A stretch of DNA of 64,000 nt from Agrypnia vestita (GCA_016648135.1 JADDOH010024954.1:1-64000), one strand, 5' to 3'. Positions 24,505-35,009 are shown, numbered from the stretch's first letter. The notes: generated by a model not told the origin, from the letters alone. Program-made: numbers and translations.

Positions 24505-25779
24505 TTAAGGCGATCGTCTGGCAGAATGAGCAAATTTCAACATTTTTTCTCATATCTTGCGTTTTTTATCACATTTTTGTATGGAAATATCTCATTTTAA
24601 AATTTATTCATCAGGTTACATATATTTTAAATACGAATATCTTATTAAAATGTCACAAACTAAATTATATAATTGATTAATAATTTACCAAAACTTCGAT
24701 ATTTTAAGAATGAAGAAAATTGCTCCACTTTGTGGGCCTTTTATGACTGAACGGCGTGTGAGATGTCTTTTTTATTCAATAATATTACAAAGTTAACGAT
24801 TATCTTAAATTTGTTACAATTATAGAAAAATCTGTTAATACGTTTACATGCAATTTATGTTTCAAAAAATACTGTTTTTTAAATTATTTTTATTTTTTGT
24901 GTGACAGAAAGATTCGGAATAATTTTCTTGAAAATATATTTGTCACGCAGGGTTTTATCAAATTAATATTCATGTGGTATTTTCCGTTATAACATTTAGT
25001 ACAAATATGATTATTGCAGTAAAACCTAAAATGTATCTTTACTTATATAAGTATGTTCTGAGAACACATTTTTTTTCGATCCTTTTAAAATAGTTTATAA
25101 CTTTTTTACTTTAAAAAATTAAAGAAATAGACATTTTTATTTTAAAATTAATACAAAAAAAATCAAAAAAATATTCTCGATTTCAGATTTTAGCTATTTA
25201 ATCAAGGCACTGCGTATTGTGTCATAAATACGTTGCGTCTTGATTAAATATCTAAAATCAGGAATATCGACAAAGATTTTTTTTTTTTTTGTTTTTATTG
25301 TAAAATAATAATATCTATTCTTTCGACTATTGAAGTAAAAAAGTTGTCAATCATGTAAAAAGAGTTGAATAAGACCCACAAAAAATAAAATATTTTTAAA
25401 AAACAGTATTTTTTAAAACATAAATTGCATGTAAACGTATTAACAGATTTTTCTATAATTGTTACAAATTTAAGATAAAATTTAACTTTGTAATATTATT
25501 GAATAAAAAAGACATCTCACACGCCGTTCAGTCATAAAAGGCCCACAAAGTGGGGCAATTTTCTTCATTTTTAAAACAATGAAGGTTTGGTAATTTATTA
25601 ATCAATTATTTAATTTAGTTTATGACATTTTAATAAGATATTCGTATTTAAAATATATGTAACCTGATGAATAAATTTTTTAAATTAGATATGTCTCTAC
25701 AAAAATGTGATAAAAAACGAAAGAGAAGATATGAGAAAAAATGGTGAAATTTGCTCATTCTGCTAGACGATCGCCTTAA
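24505..25779. mobile_element. foldback element (long palindrome)
   Basis: TTAAGGCGATCGTCTGGCAG at the left end is answered by its inverse at the right end (CTAGACGATCGCCTTAA). The arms pair almost throughout: 24,505-24,901 with 25,380-25,779, and 25,079-25,220 with about 25,230-25,379. The centre is near 25,225. The left arm holds a 177-bp insertion (24,902-25,078). TTAA at both ends suggests a TTAA or TTA target duplication. It encodes nothing. It lies inside the pogo-like element. Confidence 0.8.
24902..25078. repeat. insertion in the foldback arm
   Basis: Reverse complement of 19,935-20,092. It is absent from the right arm of the palindrome, so it arrived after the foldback element formed. 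Confidence 0.7.
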
Positions 25780-25916
25780 CGTAAAATGGCGTTCTTTGAT
25801 AGCTATTGATCCCGTCTAATAGACGGTACTGCTTGTCCCATTAAATGACCAATATTTACAAATATACGCCGACTGTTACAATCGACACCGGTTACTATTG
25901 ACACCACCTTCCCCTA

Positions 25917-26525
25917 CACAGAATAACTGACTACTATCTATTTAAAAAAAGTAACAAAAATGTCAAACATGACAATTTTCTTTGTGTAGGTACTAATTAT
26001 AAGTATATCATTTTATCCAATTATTATGTGAAATATTATCCATAGACCTTTTAGGTATGTATCATATTTAAGATTATAAAAAAATGTGTTAAACTGAATT
26101 AAAACCCCTTTAAATACAAATGGACCCGAGTGGGAATTTTAGTTTCCTATTCTATTGATGATTGGCCCTTCAAAATAGATTGTGTCCATACAACTCTGTC
26201 ATGTGCAGATCAACCAATCAGGTAGAGACACATATAGTTCACGTTTTGTCCCAAGGTCGAATTTCTTGAGATGAAGATAAAAAGACGAATTTTTTACCCC
26301 TTAGTCTGTTCAGCCCTTCAGGGTAATGAACACAGGGGTATAAGCACCATAAGAGTCCCTTAGAAAAAAATAATGCTTAGATGAATTAAGAAACAGAGGA
26401 TAAGGGTGTAAATGCTAACAGGGGCGGAAGATGCATCACAGTGTTCTAGATTTTTGAACAGAATAGTTTTCCACAAATAAACTTATTAATTCTGCTGTGA
26501 ATGTGTTTAAAGTAAGCTTATGGAA
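25917..26525. other. no recognisable gene
   Basis: AT-rich DNA. No element ends or coding frames were recognised. Confidence 0.4.
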
Positions 26526-26529
26526 TACC

Positions 26530-26612
26530 GATACACGTGTGCGAGAAGTTGAACTGACGCAGCCGGGAGGATGCCCGACAGAAGAAGTCTGGGAAGAAGA
26601 AGAAGAAGAAGA
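26530..26612 (+). mobile_element. probable LINE 3' end with AAG tail
   Basis: ACGCAGCCGGGAGGATGCCC followed by GACAGAAGAAGTCTGGG and a run of GAA triplets. RTE-like LINEs commonly end in a short tandem repeat, and the LINE at 45 kb ends the same way. The tail abuts the start of the Helitron-like copy. Confidence 0.45.
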
Positions 26613-27080
26613 TAATATAGAAGCCTAACGTTAACGGGATTAGTGAATCATGTCGGGGAAAAATTTGCCGCTTGAGTGCTCTCGTGGAAAACGCTGCCTA
26701 ATCCGTTAGAGATACAAAAAAAACGTGTAGGAAAGAATTGTCTAAAATGAAATGACCTATAAAAAAGGCATCGATACAATAAATCTTTCTTTTAGGGATA
26801 ATTAACACCAACCATTTTATATTTAAAATTTCATCAAATAACCTATATCTATATATCTTATATATATATATATATATATTATATACTGGTTAACTTTTCA
26901 AAAATTTCGACCGCTTCAGTATTAATCCTTACCAAGTTAAAGATCTTATTAATCTGAACCATTTACCGCAGATCAAATTTGTCCTGTACACTAAATTATT
27001 AAATTACATATTTTAGAAGATATGACGAGATTAAAAAAATAACACGTGAACAAAACTGTACCGGGCGAAGCCGGGCCGGT
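26613..27080 (+). mobile_element. non-autonomous Helitron-like element, family B, copy 2
   Basis: Shares GCTGCCTAATCCGTTAGAGA and TTTTAGGGATAATTAACACC with copies B1 (reverse) and B3. It ends at ACCGGGCGAAGCCGGGCC, the counterpart of the B1 terminal hairpin. The 5' end is missing, replaced by the LINE tail. It contains a TA microsatellite at about 26,850-26,882. Confidence 0.55.
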
Positions 27081-27262
27081 TGCACAATATACGAATATAA
27101 TCGCTAGTTGCATAATATACAAATGTGCCCACCAAGCACATAGCGAAATATTGACCATTAAACATGGAGTGCATTATCTACAATCAAGTTTATATTCTGA
27201 GAGCACAATTACAGGGTTTGTCCGCAGAGGGATAATTATTAATTATGCTAAATTATACAAGT

Positions 27263-27440
27263 CTCACAGAGATGAAGTGGTTTAGTGGTCATGACGCTCG
27301 CATAGTGATCTGATTGGTCGGTGATTCGAGCTCCATTCTAGGACACCAGACACCAGCAAGTGAGTCCTATTTTCATAGCATAAACATATTATATTTCATT
27401 ATTCAAGCTTATTTTGAGAATAGTAAGAATATTGATTTCT
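27263..27440 (+). mobile_element. tRNA-derived SINE, copy 1
   Basis: TGGTTTAGTGG at about 27,278 matches the Pol III box A consensus exactly, and GATTCGAGCTCC about 50 bp on is box-B-like. After the head, AGACACCAGCAAGTGAGTCC and GAATAGTAAGAATATTGAT also occur in the copy at 29,370-29,520 (opposite strand). The head is tRNA-like, but this is not a tRNA gene: the cloverleaf is not conserved. Confidence 0.65.
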
Positions 27441-27449
27441 AATTAAAAA

Positions 27450-28970
27450 AAATTGAGAAACATGAATGAAAGTCTTAAATGGGATGGCCCAGGGCTAACG
27501 ACCTACTGTTCATACGGATATACACTTTATAATTGTCTTACTTAATTTTGGATATATGTATTACGCAAAAATATGTTTTTTTAAACATTCTGTCACAGAG
27601 TATTAAATTATATGGAGATGAACAAAAACCCGTTTTTATAAGAGGGAATTAGATCAGAAGAGAATAAATTCTCTCTCGCGTCTATTTAAGGCACATTTTA
27701 CAAACGCATTATTCTTGCATAATCAAATCCCCTAGCAAACGAAAAAACAACAATATGACTATTATTATGAAAGATACTGTTTTATAAATTTAATATGTAT
27801 GTATGTATGCGTATGTATACATTTGTAAATGATCATGCATGCTGATATATAATGTACACTGTTATCTAGATATGTATCAGATTTTTATTTTATTGTAATA
27901 GGTGTAAACCGCAGAAATAAAATAAATAAAAATGTTCTGGCAAGTAACTACTTTCTGGTAGGTAGTACTCTTAAATTATTTATCTCTTTATTTATAATTG
28001 CTAATAAATAAGAGTTGGTTGTGTCAAAGTGCCAGTGGTAATTAATACAATAATACAAAAGCTGAAAAAACTATTTTTCTGATTATGTTAAATTTAATTT
28101 AGTACCAATGAGATACACAATAATCTCTTGTCAAGAAATCAAAAGTACAACAAAATGGATACCGAGTCCTCGCATATAAAGGATCAATAATTTCGGCGTC
28201 TGTTCATCTATCCGTCCGTCTGTGTGTCAATCTGTCCCCGTAACTTCGTGCAACGTCCGTAATTTCGTTCGAATTCACGTCTAAAAAACGTACACGTCAA
28301 TAACACGTCTCGTATTCCACAATCATCCATTACTGTCAGTAAAATCTCGTGTTCCAGTGTGTCGAATGTCTTTTTGAAATCTATACATATTATTCCTACT
28401 TTTTATCATTCAAATAATTCTCACAATATTTTGAGTAGGTATATAGGTTGAGTAGGTATATAGGTTAAGTAGGTATATTTTGAGTAGGTCCCGCCACAAT
28501 GTGGTCTACGCAACTCTGGACGTTATTTATTTTTATAATTTCGTCCCCGTTACGTCTGTAATAAGGTGTTAGAATCCGTACTCATAAATCATATTTGCGT
28601 AGGAGTTTATTAATCTATAATTTATGTTAAGACGCTATATCAAAATAAACGATATACCTACGTTAGTTTTGGATTTTTAAATTATTATTGTATTTTGAGT
28701 ATAAACATTGATATGATGAAAATAAATTTCATTTAGGAATATAAGCGATAAGTATTATTATTATTTTGTTATAGTTAAATAAAATATTTGTTTATTACTC
28801 AAGAGGCGGCGCCCTAATCTTGAATCAATGAATACTATATTTCTCCGAATGATTTTTTTTTTCGTCATATTAGAATACTCATATATTTGTGTACAAAAAA
28901 AGTAATACAGAATGAAGAGTCCGGATATCTAATTTATCTATTGGTACCGCGCTTACATTAGCTTCACCTG
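27450..28970. other. no recognisable gene
   Basis: AT-rich. The motif GGATGGCCCAGGGCTAACG at about 27,481 echoes the hairpin repeat at 19.7 kb. A short tandem unit (TGAGTAGGTATATAGGT) is repeated at 28,432-28,490. A CCGTCCGTCTGTGTGTC segment near 28,210 resembles the 5' part of the Helitron-like families. Confidence 0.4.
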
Positions 28971-28974
28971 TTTG

Positions 28975-29260
28975 TCTGGGCGGAATATTCAAATCGGTAC
29001 TTCACCCGTTTTCCAACATCCAATCGAGCTGAAATTTTGCACACATACGTATTCTTGACGACAATGCAGATTCACTAAGCAATCAATTAATCCATGGTGG
29101 TTTTCAAAAAGCAGGGAAAGGTTGCAGGAAGTCGGGCCCCGGAGGAAGGAGAGCACCCTGGGCAGCCTGCTGCGGAGGTATTGCTGCCGCACTGCAGTGG
29201 TGATGGCAGCAGACAGCCAACTCCGTTGAATGGATAGGGCACAAGAAGAAGAATAATTTT
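28975..29260. repeat. dispersed repeat family E fragment and AAG-tailed segment
   Basis: CATCCAATCGAGCTGAAATT and GCACACATACGTATTC match the family also seen at 52,350-52,600 and 63,690-63,905. The following GC-rich stretch ends in AAGAAGAAGAA (about 29,250), like a LINE 3' tail. Confidence 0.45.
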
Positions 29261-29369
29261 ATATAATTCCAAGGTTCATTACATTACTATTAATATAACC
29301 ACAAGAGGCACAAGGTAAGTTTTTTTTGTTTATTTTTTTATTTCAATAGAGATACGAACGCGAAATACG

Positions 29370-29520
29370 TGTCACATCAATATTCTTACTATTTTCAAAC
29401 TAAGATAAACACTTGTACTACGAAAATAGGACTTACTTGCTGGTCTGGAGTGAGGTTCGAACCCGCGTACTTTGGATCACGAGGTGAGAGTCCTAACCAC
29501 AAGACCAACAAGCTACACTA
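29370..29520 (-). mobile_element. tRNA-derived SINE, copy 2
   Basis: On the minus strand TAGCTTGTTGGTCTTGTGGT (box A region) is followed by GCGGGTTCGAACCTC (box B, GGTTCGAACC), then CCAGACCAGCAAGTAAGTCC and GAAAATAGTAAGAATATTGA. The tail matches copy 1 at 27.3 kb. The ends CTTGTTGGTC and GACCAGCAAG can pair, but the T arm does not fold as a tRNA, so I call it a SINE head and not a tRNA gene. Confidence 0.65.
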
Positions 29521-30275
29521 TTTCACTACTACGTTATTTTTGTTACATTTTTTTATGTAATAGTGATGTAGCAATTTACTTTTATTTTACATATTCATAG
29601 CTTCTTGTTATATACTGGTTATGTATTAGTTGTAACAATGTTACTCATGTAGTTTATATCGTCGCTGTGTATATAATATAGCCTATGTGACGTTAAGTAC
29701 ATTCTGAGATGAATAAAACTGTTTGAAAAAAATAATTGCATAGACTAGATTTAAAAAATATTTTGAATAAATACTAGGCAAACTTTCTAGGTGAACAATG
29801 CCATTTGTTAGAAAATTTTCATTATTTATATGAAAAATTGACATTTTCTCATGTTTTGGGCACATGGGTTTAATTCTTTGCATACTTTTGGCACATAGGC
29901 TTAATTCCATACTAACTGGTAGCCACAGAATGTGAGTTGAGTATGAAGAAAGTATTATATAGCTATTACTGTTTAGCTGAAGGCGATATATAACCACTTT
30001 AGCTTAGCTTTCTATTGAAAGTATGTTCTGGGCGTGAGTTTTCACCAATGATGTTCAAATCACTAGTTTTAGCTGACCCATCTCTATAAAAATGTTTACA
30101 TCATCTTCGCATACTCTTGTATTATTTTATTGCGTCTTCCATTAAAATATATTTGCTTCAGTTATTAAAATGATTACTATTTTCTTCAAAAAGAGCTAAA
30201 TAATTTTGTGGTGACATTATTAAAATAATTATTAAAAATTAAATTAAAATTTTTTCACTACTTTTGTATTGAAAA
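29521..30275. other. no recognisable gene
   Basis: A minus-strand frame of 104 codons (29,683-29,997) has no motif I recognise and is probably chance. The segment 30,100-30,240 shares short patches with the Penelope-like region at 33.6-33.8 kb. Confidence 0.35.
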
Positions 30276-30318
30276 ATATCAACATGTTTCAGAGCACATG
30301 GCCCCTTCTTCAGGATAC
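30276..30318 (-). ncRNA. hammerhead ribozyme, Penelope-type
   Basis: On the minus strand, all core parts are in order. Helix I is GTATC with GATAT at the far end. The first core box is CTGAAGA (CUGANGA). Helix II is AGGG...GCTCT closing a loop. The second box is GAAA, then a two-pair helix III (AC/GT) with a two-base loop, and the cleavage triplet is GTT (NUH). Penelope-like elements of animals carry such minimal type I ribozymes in their terminal repeats. A Penelope-like reverse-transcriptase remnant lies on the same strand at 33.2-33.7 kb. Cleavage activity is inferred, not shown. Confidence 0.65.
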
Positions 30319-30599
30319 AATTGTATATCTTCAAATTAAAAATTAAAAATCGTAATACAGACCATAAAAATATTAAAATTATATATGGAAAATGAATAAT
30401 AATTATGTACCTACTAACATGAAAACAAATTTAATTTACTATTAACATTTTTTCTTATATAAAGAATTTCTAATATGTCAAACTGTGATTCTGTGTTACT
30501 TGTACGTAATATTTGAAAAACTCTTTAGAAAAATTCTTTAGAAAAATAAATAAAAAACCAACACGAACGCGACCACTGTACACGAAGAAAATATGAAAT

Positions 30600-30752
30600 A
30601 AGGTAACCGTTCAGGAAGAAAAAATATCGCAAACTTCTATCAAGTACAGTGGAATGAAATTATACAGGAAACTACCAGGGCATTTAAGAGATAAAAATAA
30701 CATAACGAATTTTAAGAGGACACTAAAAAAAATATGTGATATTTACTTTTGA
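30600..30752 (+). pseudogene. LINE reverse-transcriptase extreme C-terminus
   Basis: The plus-strand reading contains IKYSGMKLYRKLPGHLRDK and ends NFKRTLKKICDIYF then a stop. This is the usual end of CR1/L2/jockey-like LINE proteins (S.KY.G.KLYN.LP...I......FK..LK). The upstream part is frameshifted and broken. It is a short dead fragment next to the oppositely oriented LINE-derived copy at 30.85 kb. Confidence 0.65.
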
Positions 30753-30854
30753 ATAAAATTTTGAATACATATTTCTATTTTACGGCCGTTCAGACTCTTC
30801 TGAAAGTAGAATTAAGAATTCTGGTACTGAGGTGAGTCAGGATTGAAAAGAAGA

Positions 30855-31147
30855 TATACATAGAGTAAGTATACATAAGTAGAGATGAAACATGGATGCC
30901 AAGGCGCTGTCAGATTGTCGGTCAACGAAGAAGACTGCGGAAGACATGTTGAAGATGAAACTTTTTGAATGCGTTCCAGTTTATTGGGATGCTTTTCATT
31001 GACATCCAGATAACACACATCAGCACATTCAAGCAGGGGAAGAAGTAGGGAGTGCGTCATTGTTACGTCACAGTGAATTGGGAGAGAATTTTGAGCCTGC
31101 CAAGGGTATGAATAAGTACAGTAAAATACTTTTTTGCTGACATTCAA
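30855..31147 (-). pseudogene. LINE reverse-transcriptase fragment in dispersed element, copy 2
   Basis: The minus-strand frame contains SLLLPLLECADVCYLDVNEK then HPNKLERIQ. This matches the post-palm segment of CR1/L2-like reverse transcriptases (SLIFPILDYADVVYLD...LNKLERLQN). No YADD box is present. The following residues do not match the family, so the frame is degraded although open. The copy at 15.7-15.96 kb is the same segment. Confidence 0.7.
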
Positions 31148-31308
31148 ATATTTATTAAAAATTAAGAATTTAAGAATCTGGCGTACAGGAAAAATATGTT
31201 ATTATAATGCAATCGACACCATATCGACTACAAATGCTCATCGGTCGTTTTAAATATACTTCGAAATGATAAAAAAAGTGTAATTATATTAGTCTAGCAT
31301 AAATATTA

Positions 31309-32587
31309 GGTCCTTACATATGAAATTGGCTTTGGTATGGGAGGAACATAAAGCCGATTTTTTTTTATTATAATATATTTATTTAATCAAAGTATGTACC
31401 ATTGCTATCTATGCACTTTTGCCACCTCATAGGTAGTTCATCGATCCCTTTACTAAAAAAACCATTCGGACGGGAATCAATAAAATCTTTGAAGGTGGTT
31501 TGGACTGCCCCATCGGAGTTGAATTTTTTCCTTTGCAAGAAGTTATCCAAATTTCGGAAAAAATGGTAATCTGTTGGGGCAAGGTCCGGAGAGTACGGTG
31601 GATGTCTTAGACATTCCAATTGAAGCTCCTCTAATTTGGTAGCCGTCTGTTGTGCAGTGTGTGGTCTAGCATTATCATGAAGCAACAGTGGCCTAGAGCG
31701 ATTAACCAGCCTCAGTTGTTTAGCAGCTAGCTTTTCCATCATGGTTTGCAGTTGCTAACAATAGACATCTGCCGTAATCTTCTGGCCAGATTTAAGAAAG
31801 CTGTAGTGAACGACACCAGCACTAGTCCACCAAACGCTCACAAGTAACTTTTTTGGAGTCAATTTTCGCTTGGGGCATGGTTTGGCTGGTTCGGCAGGGT
31901 TTAGCCATTGCGATGAGCGCTTCCGATTATCGTACAGGATCCACTTTTCATCACAGGTAATGATTCGATTTAAAATCCCTTCATTATTGTGCTGGTTGAG
32001 TAATGCAACGCAGCAGTCAACGCGCGTTTGTTAATTTGCTTCACTCAATTCGTGATGTACCCACCTTTCAAGCTTTTTCACCTTACCAATTTGCTTCAAG
32101 TGGATTAAAACAGTTTTATCACTAACACCGCAGCCTGCAACTAACTCGGATGTGGTTTGCGATGGATCCGCTTCCACAATAGCCTTCAATTCTTCATTAT
32201 CAACTTTGGTCTCCGGCCGTCCACGGGGCTTGTTCTGCAGGTCGAAATTTCCAGAACGAAAACGTTGGAACCAAAAACGCACTGTGTTTTCTTTTGCGGC
32301 ACCGTCGCCTTACACATCATTAATCCTTCGAGCCGTTTCTGCAGCACTGGTGCCACGGTGGAACTTGTACTCGTAAATAACGCGATATTTCAAGTTTTTC
32401 ATTTTGTAAACTGAGTGACGCAAAGAAAAAAACAATTGAGGAAAAAACAAATGAATTATAATTTTCAAAACACAAATACATGAGTAAATAGCTGTATAAA
32501 TTTGGATTTGGAATTCCTAACCAAAGAGAAGATATTTGAGATCAAATTTGCCAGTACGGCAAAACGCCAATTTCATATGTAAGGACC
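31309..32587 (-). mobile_element. mariner transposon (DD34D), 1279 bp
   Basis: Perfect 22-bp terminal inverted repeats begin GGTCCTTACATATGAAAT and are flanked by TA on both sides (31,307-31,308 and 32,588-32,589), the mariner target duplication. The length is the usual 1.28 kb. One transposase reading frame on the minus strand fills it. The element is structurally complete, but its gene carries three stop codons. It may still be mobilised in trans, since both ends are intact. Confidence 0.95.
31383..32402 (-). pseudogene. mariner transposase, three in-frame stops
   Basis: From the ATG at 32,402 the frame runs 339 codons with no frameshift. The N-terminal helix-turn-helix region includes FWFQRFRSGNFDL and NKPRGRP. 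The first catalytic Asp is in TCDEKWILYD. The second is in LLHDNARPHTA, and the third follows 34 residues later in YSPDLAPTDYHFF, giving DD34D. Stops interrupt codon 31 (TAA, 32,310-32,312), codon 124 (TAA, 32,031-32,033) and codon 216 (TAG, 31,755-31,757). Each looks like a single substitution. The three stops mean no full transposase is made. Confidence 0.95.
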
Positions 32588-33248
32588 TAATATGAAATGT
32601 AACAAACGCGATGTTTCTCGCTATCTCCAAAACAAGTACCTGTTGAGCTGTTTTTATAGAAATATCATCTACAGGTCTGAGGCTTGAAGCAGATAAGATA
32701 AGTCGGAATTTTTGGACATCAATATTTTATTGATAAACGAAAATTATTCGTCAAATGCATTACGCAAACCAATATATTTTCCGTACAAAATGATTATTAT
32801 ATGTGCCACAGTTACGGAAAACGAACACATTTAATTTTAATGTATTTTGATGTCTCAAGGTGGTGTATAACCCTTCAGTAAGAACGTCTTATTGCGATAA
32901 AGGAGGATACAATGTATACCAAATAAAATGATCATTATATAGACATGAAGTTATCTAAGGGGGTGGTGAGTAGGCGGAGTAAATAGAAGTTGGGGGCGGA
33001 GGGTTGTTAGGGAATAATTAAGGGATTGTCAACGTTGGTTTTTTAATTTTATTTATAATTGGAAAAATGTTAAGAATTGGGTTGCTTGGGAATTGAATTT
33101 GACTATTTATTATATTGTTATTCAAGTTAATATTTTTTCTTATTTCCATAATTTCTTATTTAATTTTTTTGTGGTTATTATTTTGTTGAGGTTATAAATA
33201 AGACATGCAATATATATATTTTTTTTTGTTTAAAATATTGTCAATTAG

Positions 33249-33660
33249 TTTGGTACTATATCCGTTATTTTTAGTTATGTGTTTAATTAATTAATTTAAT
33301 TAGTTTGGTATTATATCCGTTATTTTTAGTTATGTGTTTAATTAAACTTAATTCCTTATTATAATTTTCGGTAGATAAAGGGATAGTCTTAAATCTGTTA
33401 ATCATTGAATGAAAATCTGAAACTTTCTGTGAAATTGCATGGTTAGACATAGTTTGAATCTCTATGTCTGTAAAAGTGTCTTTTAAAAATATATTAATTA
33501 AAAAACGTTAAATCTTAGAAATTTATACTATAATTATGTCCGATTTCTAATGTAAATAAAATATTTTTGTGAAGTTTGTTTAAAAAATAAGGAACATTTG
33601 GAGTTGTCTTAATGTGCCAGTCCAAATACAGATCATATCATCTACGTACCCTTTCCATTA
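33249..33660 (-). pseudogene. Penelope-like element reverse-transcriptase remnant
   Basis: The minus-strand reading begins WKGYVDDMICIWTG and continues LRQLQMFLIF. This is the YVDD catalytic box of Penelope-like reverse transcriptases with its typical IWTG follow-up. After four in-frame stops the same frame resumes with DTFTDIEIQT, FHSMINRFKTIPLS and NYNKELSLIKHITKNNGY, which matches the conserved post-palm part (FHSLIHRL..IPM...INIIKQIAFNNGYN). No GIY-YIG endonuclease is recognised. A 53-bp tandem duplication (33,248-33,353) lies at its end. Confidence 0.8.
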
Positions 33661-34885
33661 AAATATATAGTTTCCGAAACTTGTAGGGGTGTTTATTCAT
33701 ATTGAATAAAGAAATGAAATATTTAGTGGTGTTTACCAAGTCGTGTTTTATTTAATTATTAAATATGTCACCACAAAGTTATAAATCGTTCATTCAGGAA
33801 GCTTAACCTTTTCTTAATTATTTCAAAACTCACAAGATCGTAGTTTTAAAAAGGCAAATAAACAGATATTTTTTAAGAGCACGCAGATATCTTGGTGGTC
33901 CGACATAACAATCCGTGTACGTGTTGCATAATAATATTGGTATTTATATGCCATTATTGCACAGTTGAAAAGTGATATTGCACAATTGTACCTATACGAA
34001 GACATGAAAACACAGGATGCAATTTCTGCTTTGGGGTAATGATAATTATTTATGTATCTCTTTGACTCCGTGTTGCCCTCACTCAACGTGTCCCACTAAT
34101 TAGACCACGTATATTTACGACTCCTTTCCAAAGGTTTCCTCTGAAATTGCGAAAGTCATAAATGTAAATTGATTAAGTAACTACGCAGGCAAATAAATAT
34201 GTCTTTGAATGTTGGGAAAGTAAACATCAAATTTGGCAGATTTTCGTAAGTCTAATTCTTGTCTCTGTCTGCATCCTGTCTTGAAACAGGAATCCAGAGT
34301 ACTGTGGGCTAGCCCCGGTACACCTCGTATATGTCCATTTTAAATTTGGAAATTTCGCACACCATTCAAAACGTCACATTTAAAACAATACGATAGATGT
34401 CGCCATCATGTACAATATCCGATAAAATAATGCTTCGGCATTTTAATTTTTTTGTAAATAATGATACTGACTTTGTAAAATTAATCAATGATTAATGTAC
34501 TATCATTAGGAACACGTCTGTCTACGAAACTTGAGAGCGATTGTTGGTCATGATGTGGGTCAAATATTGACTGTAAGTTTCCTCGCTAGCAAGGACATAT
34601 TTTCTCTAAACAGAAACAAATTACGAGATTAATTCGTGTGACAACTGCTAGAATCACGTGATATTTTCACGAGATAACAATTATTCAAATATATTATCTT
34701 ATAAAGTAATCAATCACTCTCAGGTTCGGCGTATTAGATTAGATTAAAAGTGTTTTATTTTATCTTAATACTTAATTAATATTCATTTCCAGGATCTTTA
34801 GTAATGCACTGTATTTGCCCTTACGTTTTTAGACATTCTTGCTTGTATGAAGTGCACACTGATCACACCAGAAACATGTATATCA
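33661..34885. other. no recognisable gene
   Basis: AT-rich. The frame at 33,823-34,086 shows no motif. The first about 120 bp may still belong to the Penelope-like element. Confidence 0.4.
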
Positions 34886-34890
34886 CCATC

Positions 34891-34934
34891 GTCAACCCTG
34901 ATGATGGACCCTGCAAGGGGATCAGAACGTTAAC
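34891..34934 (+). ncRNA. hammerhead-like motif, probably inactive
   Basis: GTCAACC leads into CTGATGA. A stem follows: TGGACCC, loop TGCAAG, GGGATCA. Then comes GAAC in place of GAAAC, and GTTAACC, which can pair with the left flank. The pattern CTGATGATGG...GAAACGTT is common in arthropod Penelope-like elements. One missing A in the GAAA box should abolish cleavage. Confidence 0.45.
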
Positions 34935-35009
34935 CAGAAAGGTCGTTTTAACACGGCATAATACCCCAGAAAACACAAACCAGAAGATACTGATTAAGGG
35001 TCTCAACAA

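Larger units (their letters stand above)
22158..25914 (-). mobile_element. pogo-like DNA transposon, dead and heavily interrupted
   Basis: Terminal inverted repeats GGGGAAGGTGGTGTCAAAAG (left) and the complement of a matching end (right, 25,887-25,914) are flanked by TA at 22,156-22,157 and 25,915-25,916. A TA target duplication is typical of the Tc1/mariner/pogo superfamily. A 15-bp motif GGTGTCAATTGTAAC and its variants recur near both ends and inside. A zinc-finger transposase remnant lies at 22,641-22,930. Later insertions include a SINE-like repeat (22,966), a LINE piece (23,230) and a foldback element (24,505). It cannot move by itself. Confidence 0.65.
30888..32900 (-). mobile_element. 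LINE-derived dispersed element, copy 2, split by mariner
   Basis: Matches copy 1 (15,655-16,445) in two blocks: 30,888-31,306 and about 32,592-32,900. The interruption is exactly the mariner at 31,309-32,587 plus its TA duplication. The mariner is therefore the younger insertion. Confidence 0.75.

Noticed and set aside
29430..29515. Possible tRNA gene on the minus strand (GGTTCGAACC present)
   Set aside because: The T arm and anticodon arm do not pair properly, and the same tail is found in a second copy at 27.3 kb. It is a SINE head.
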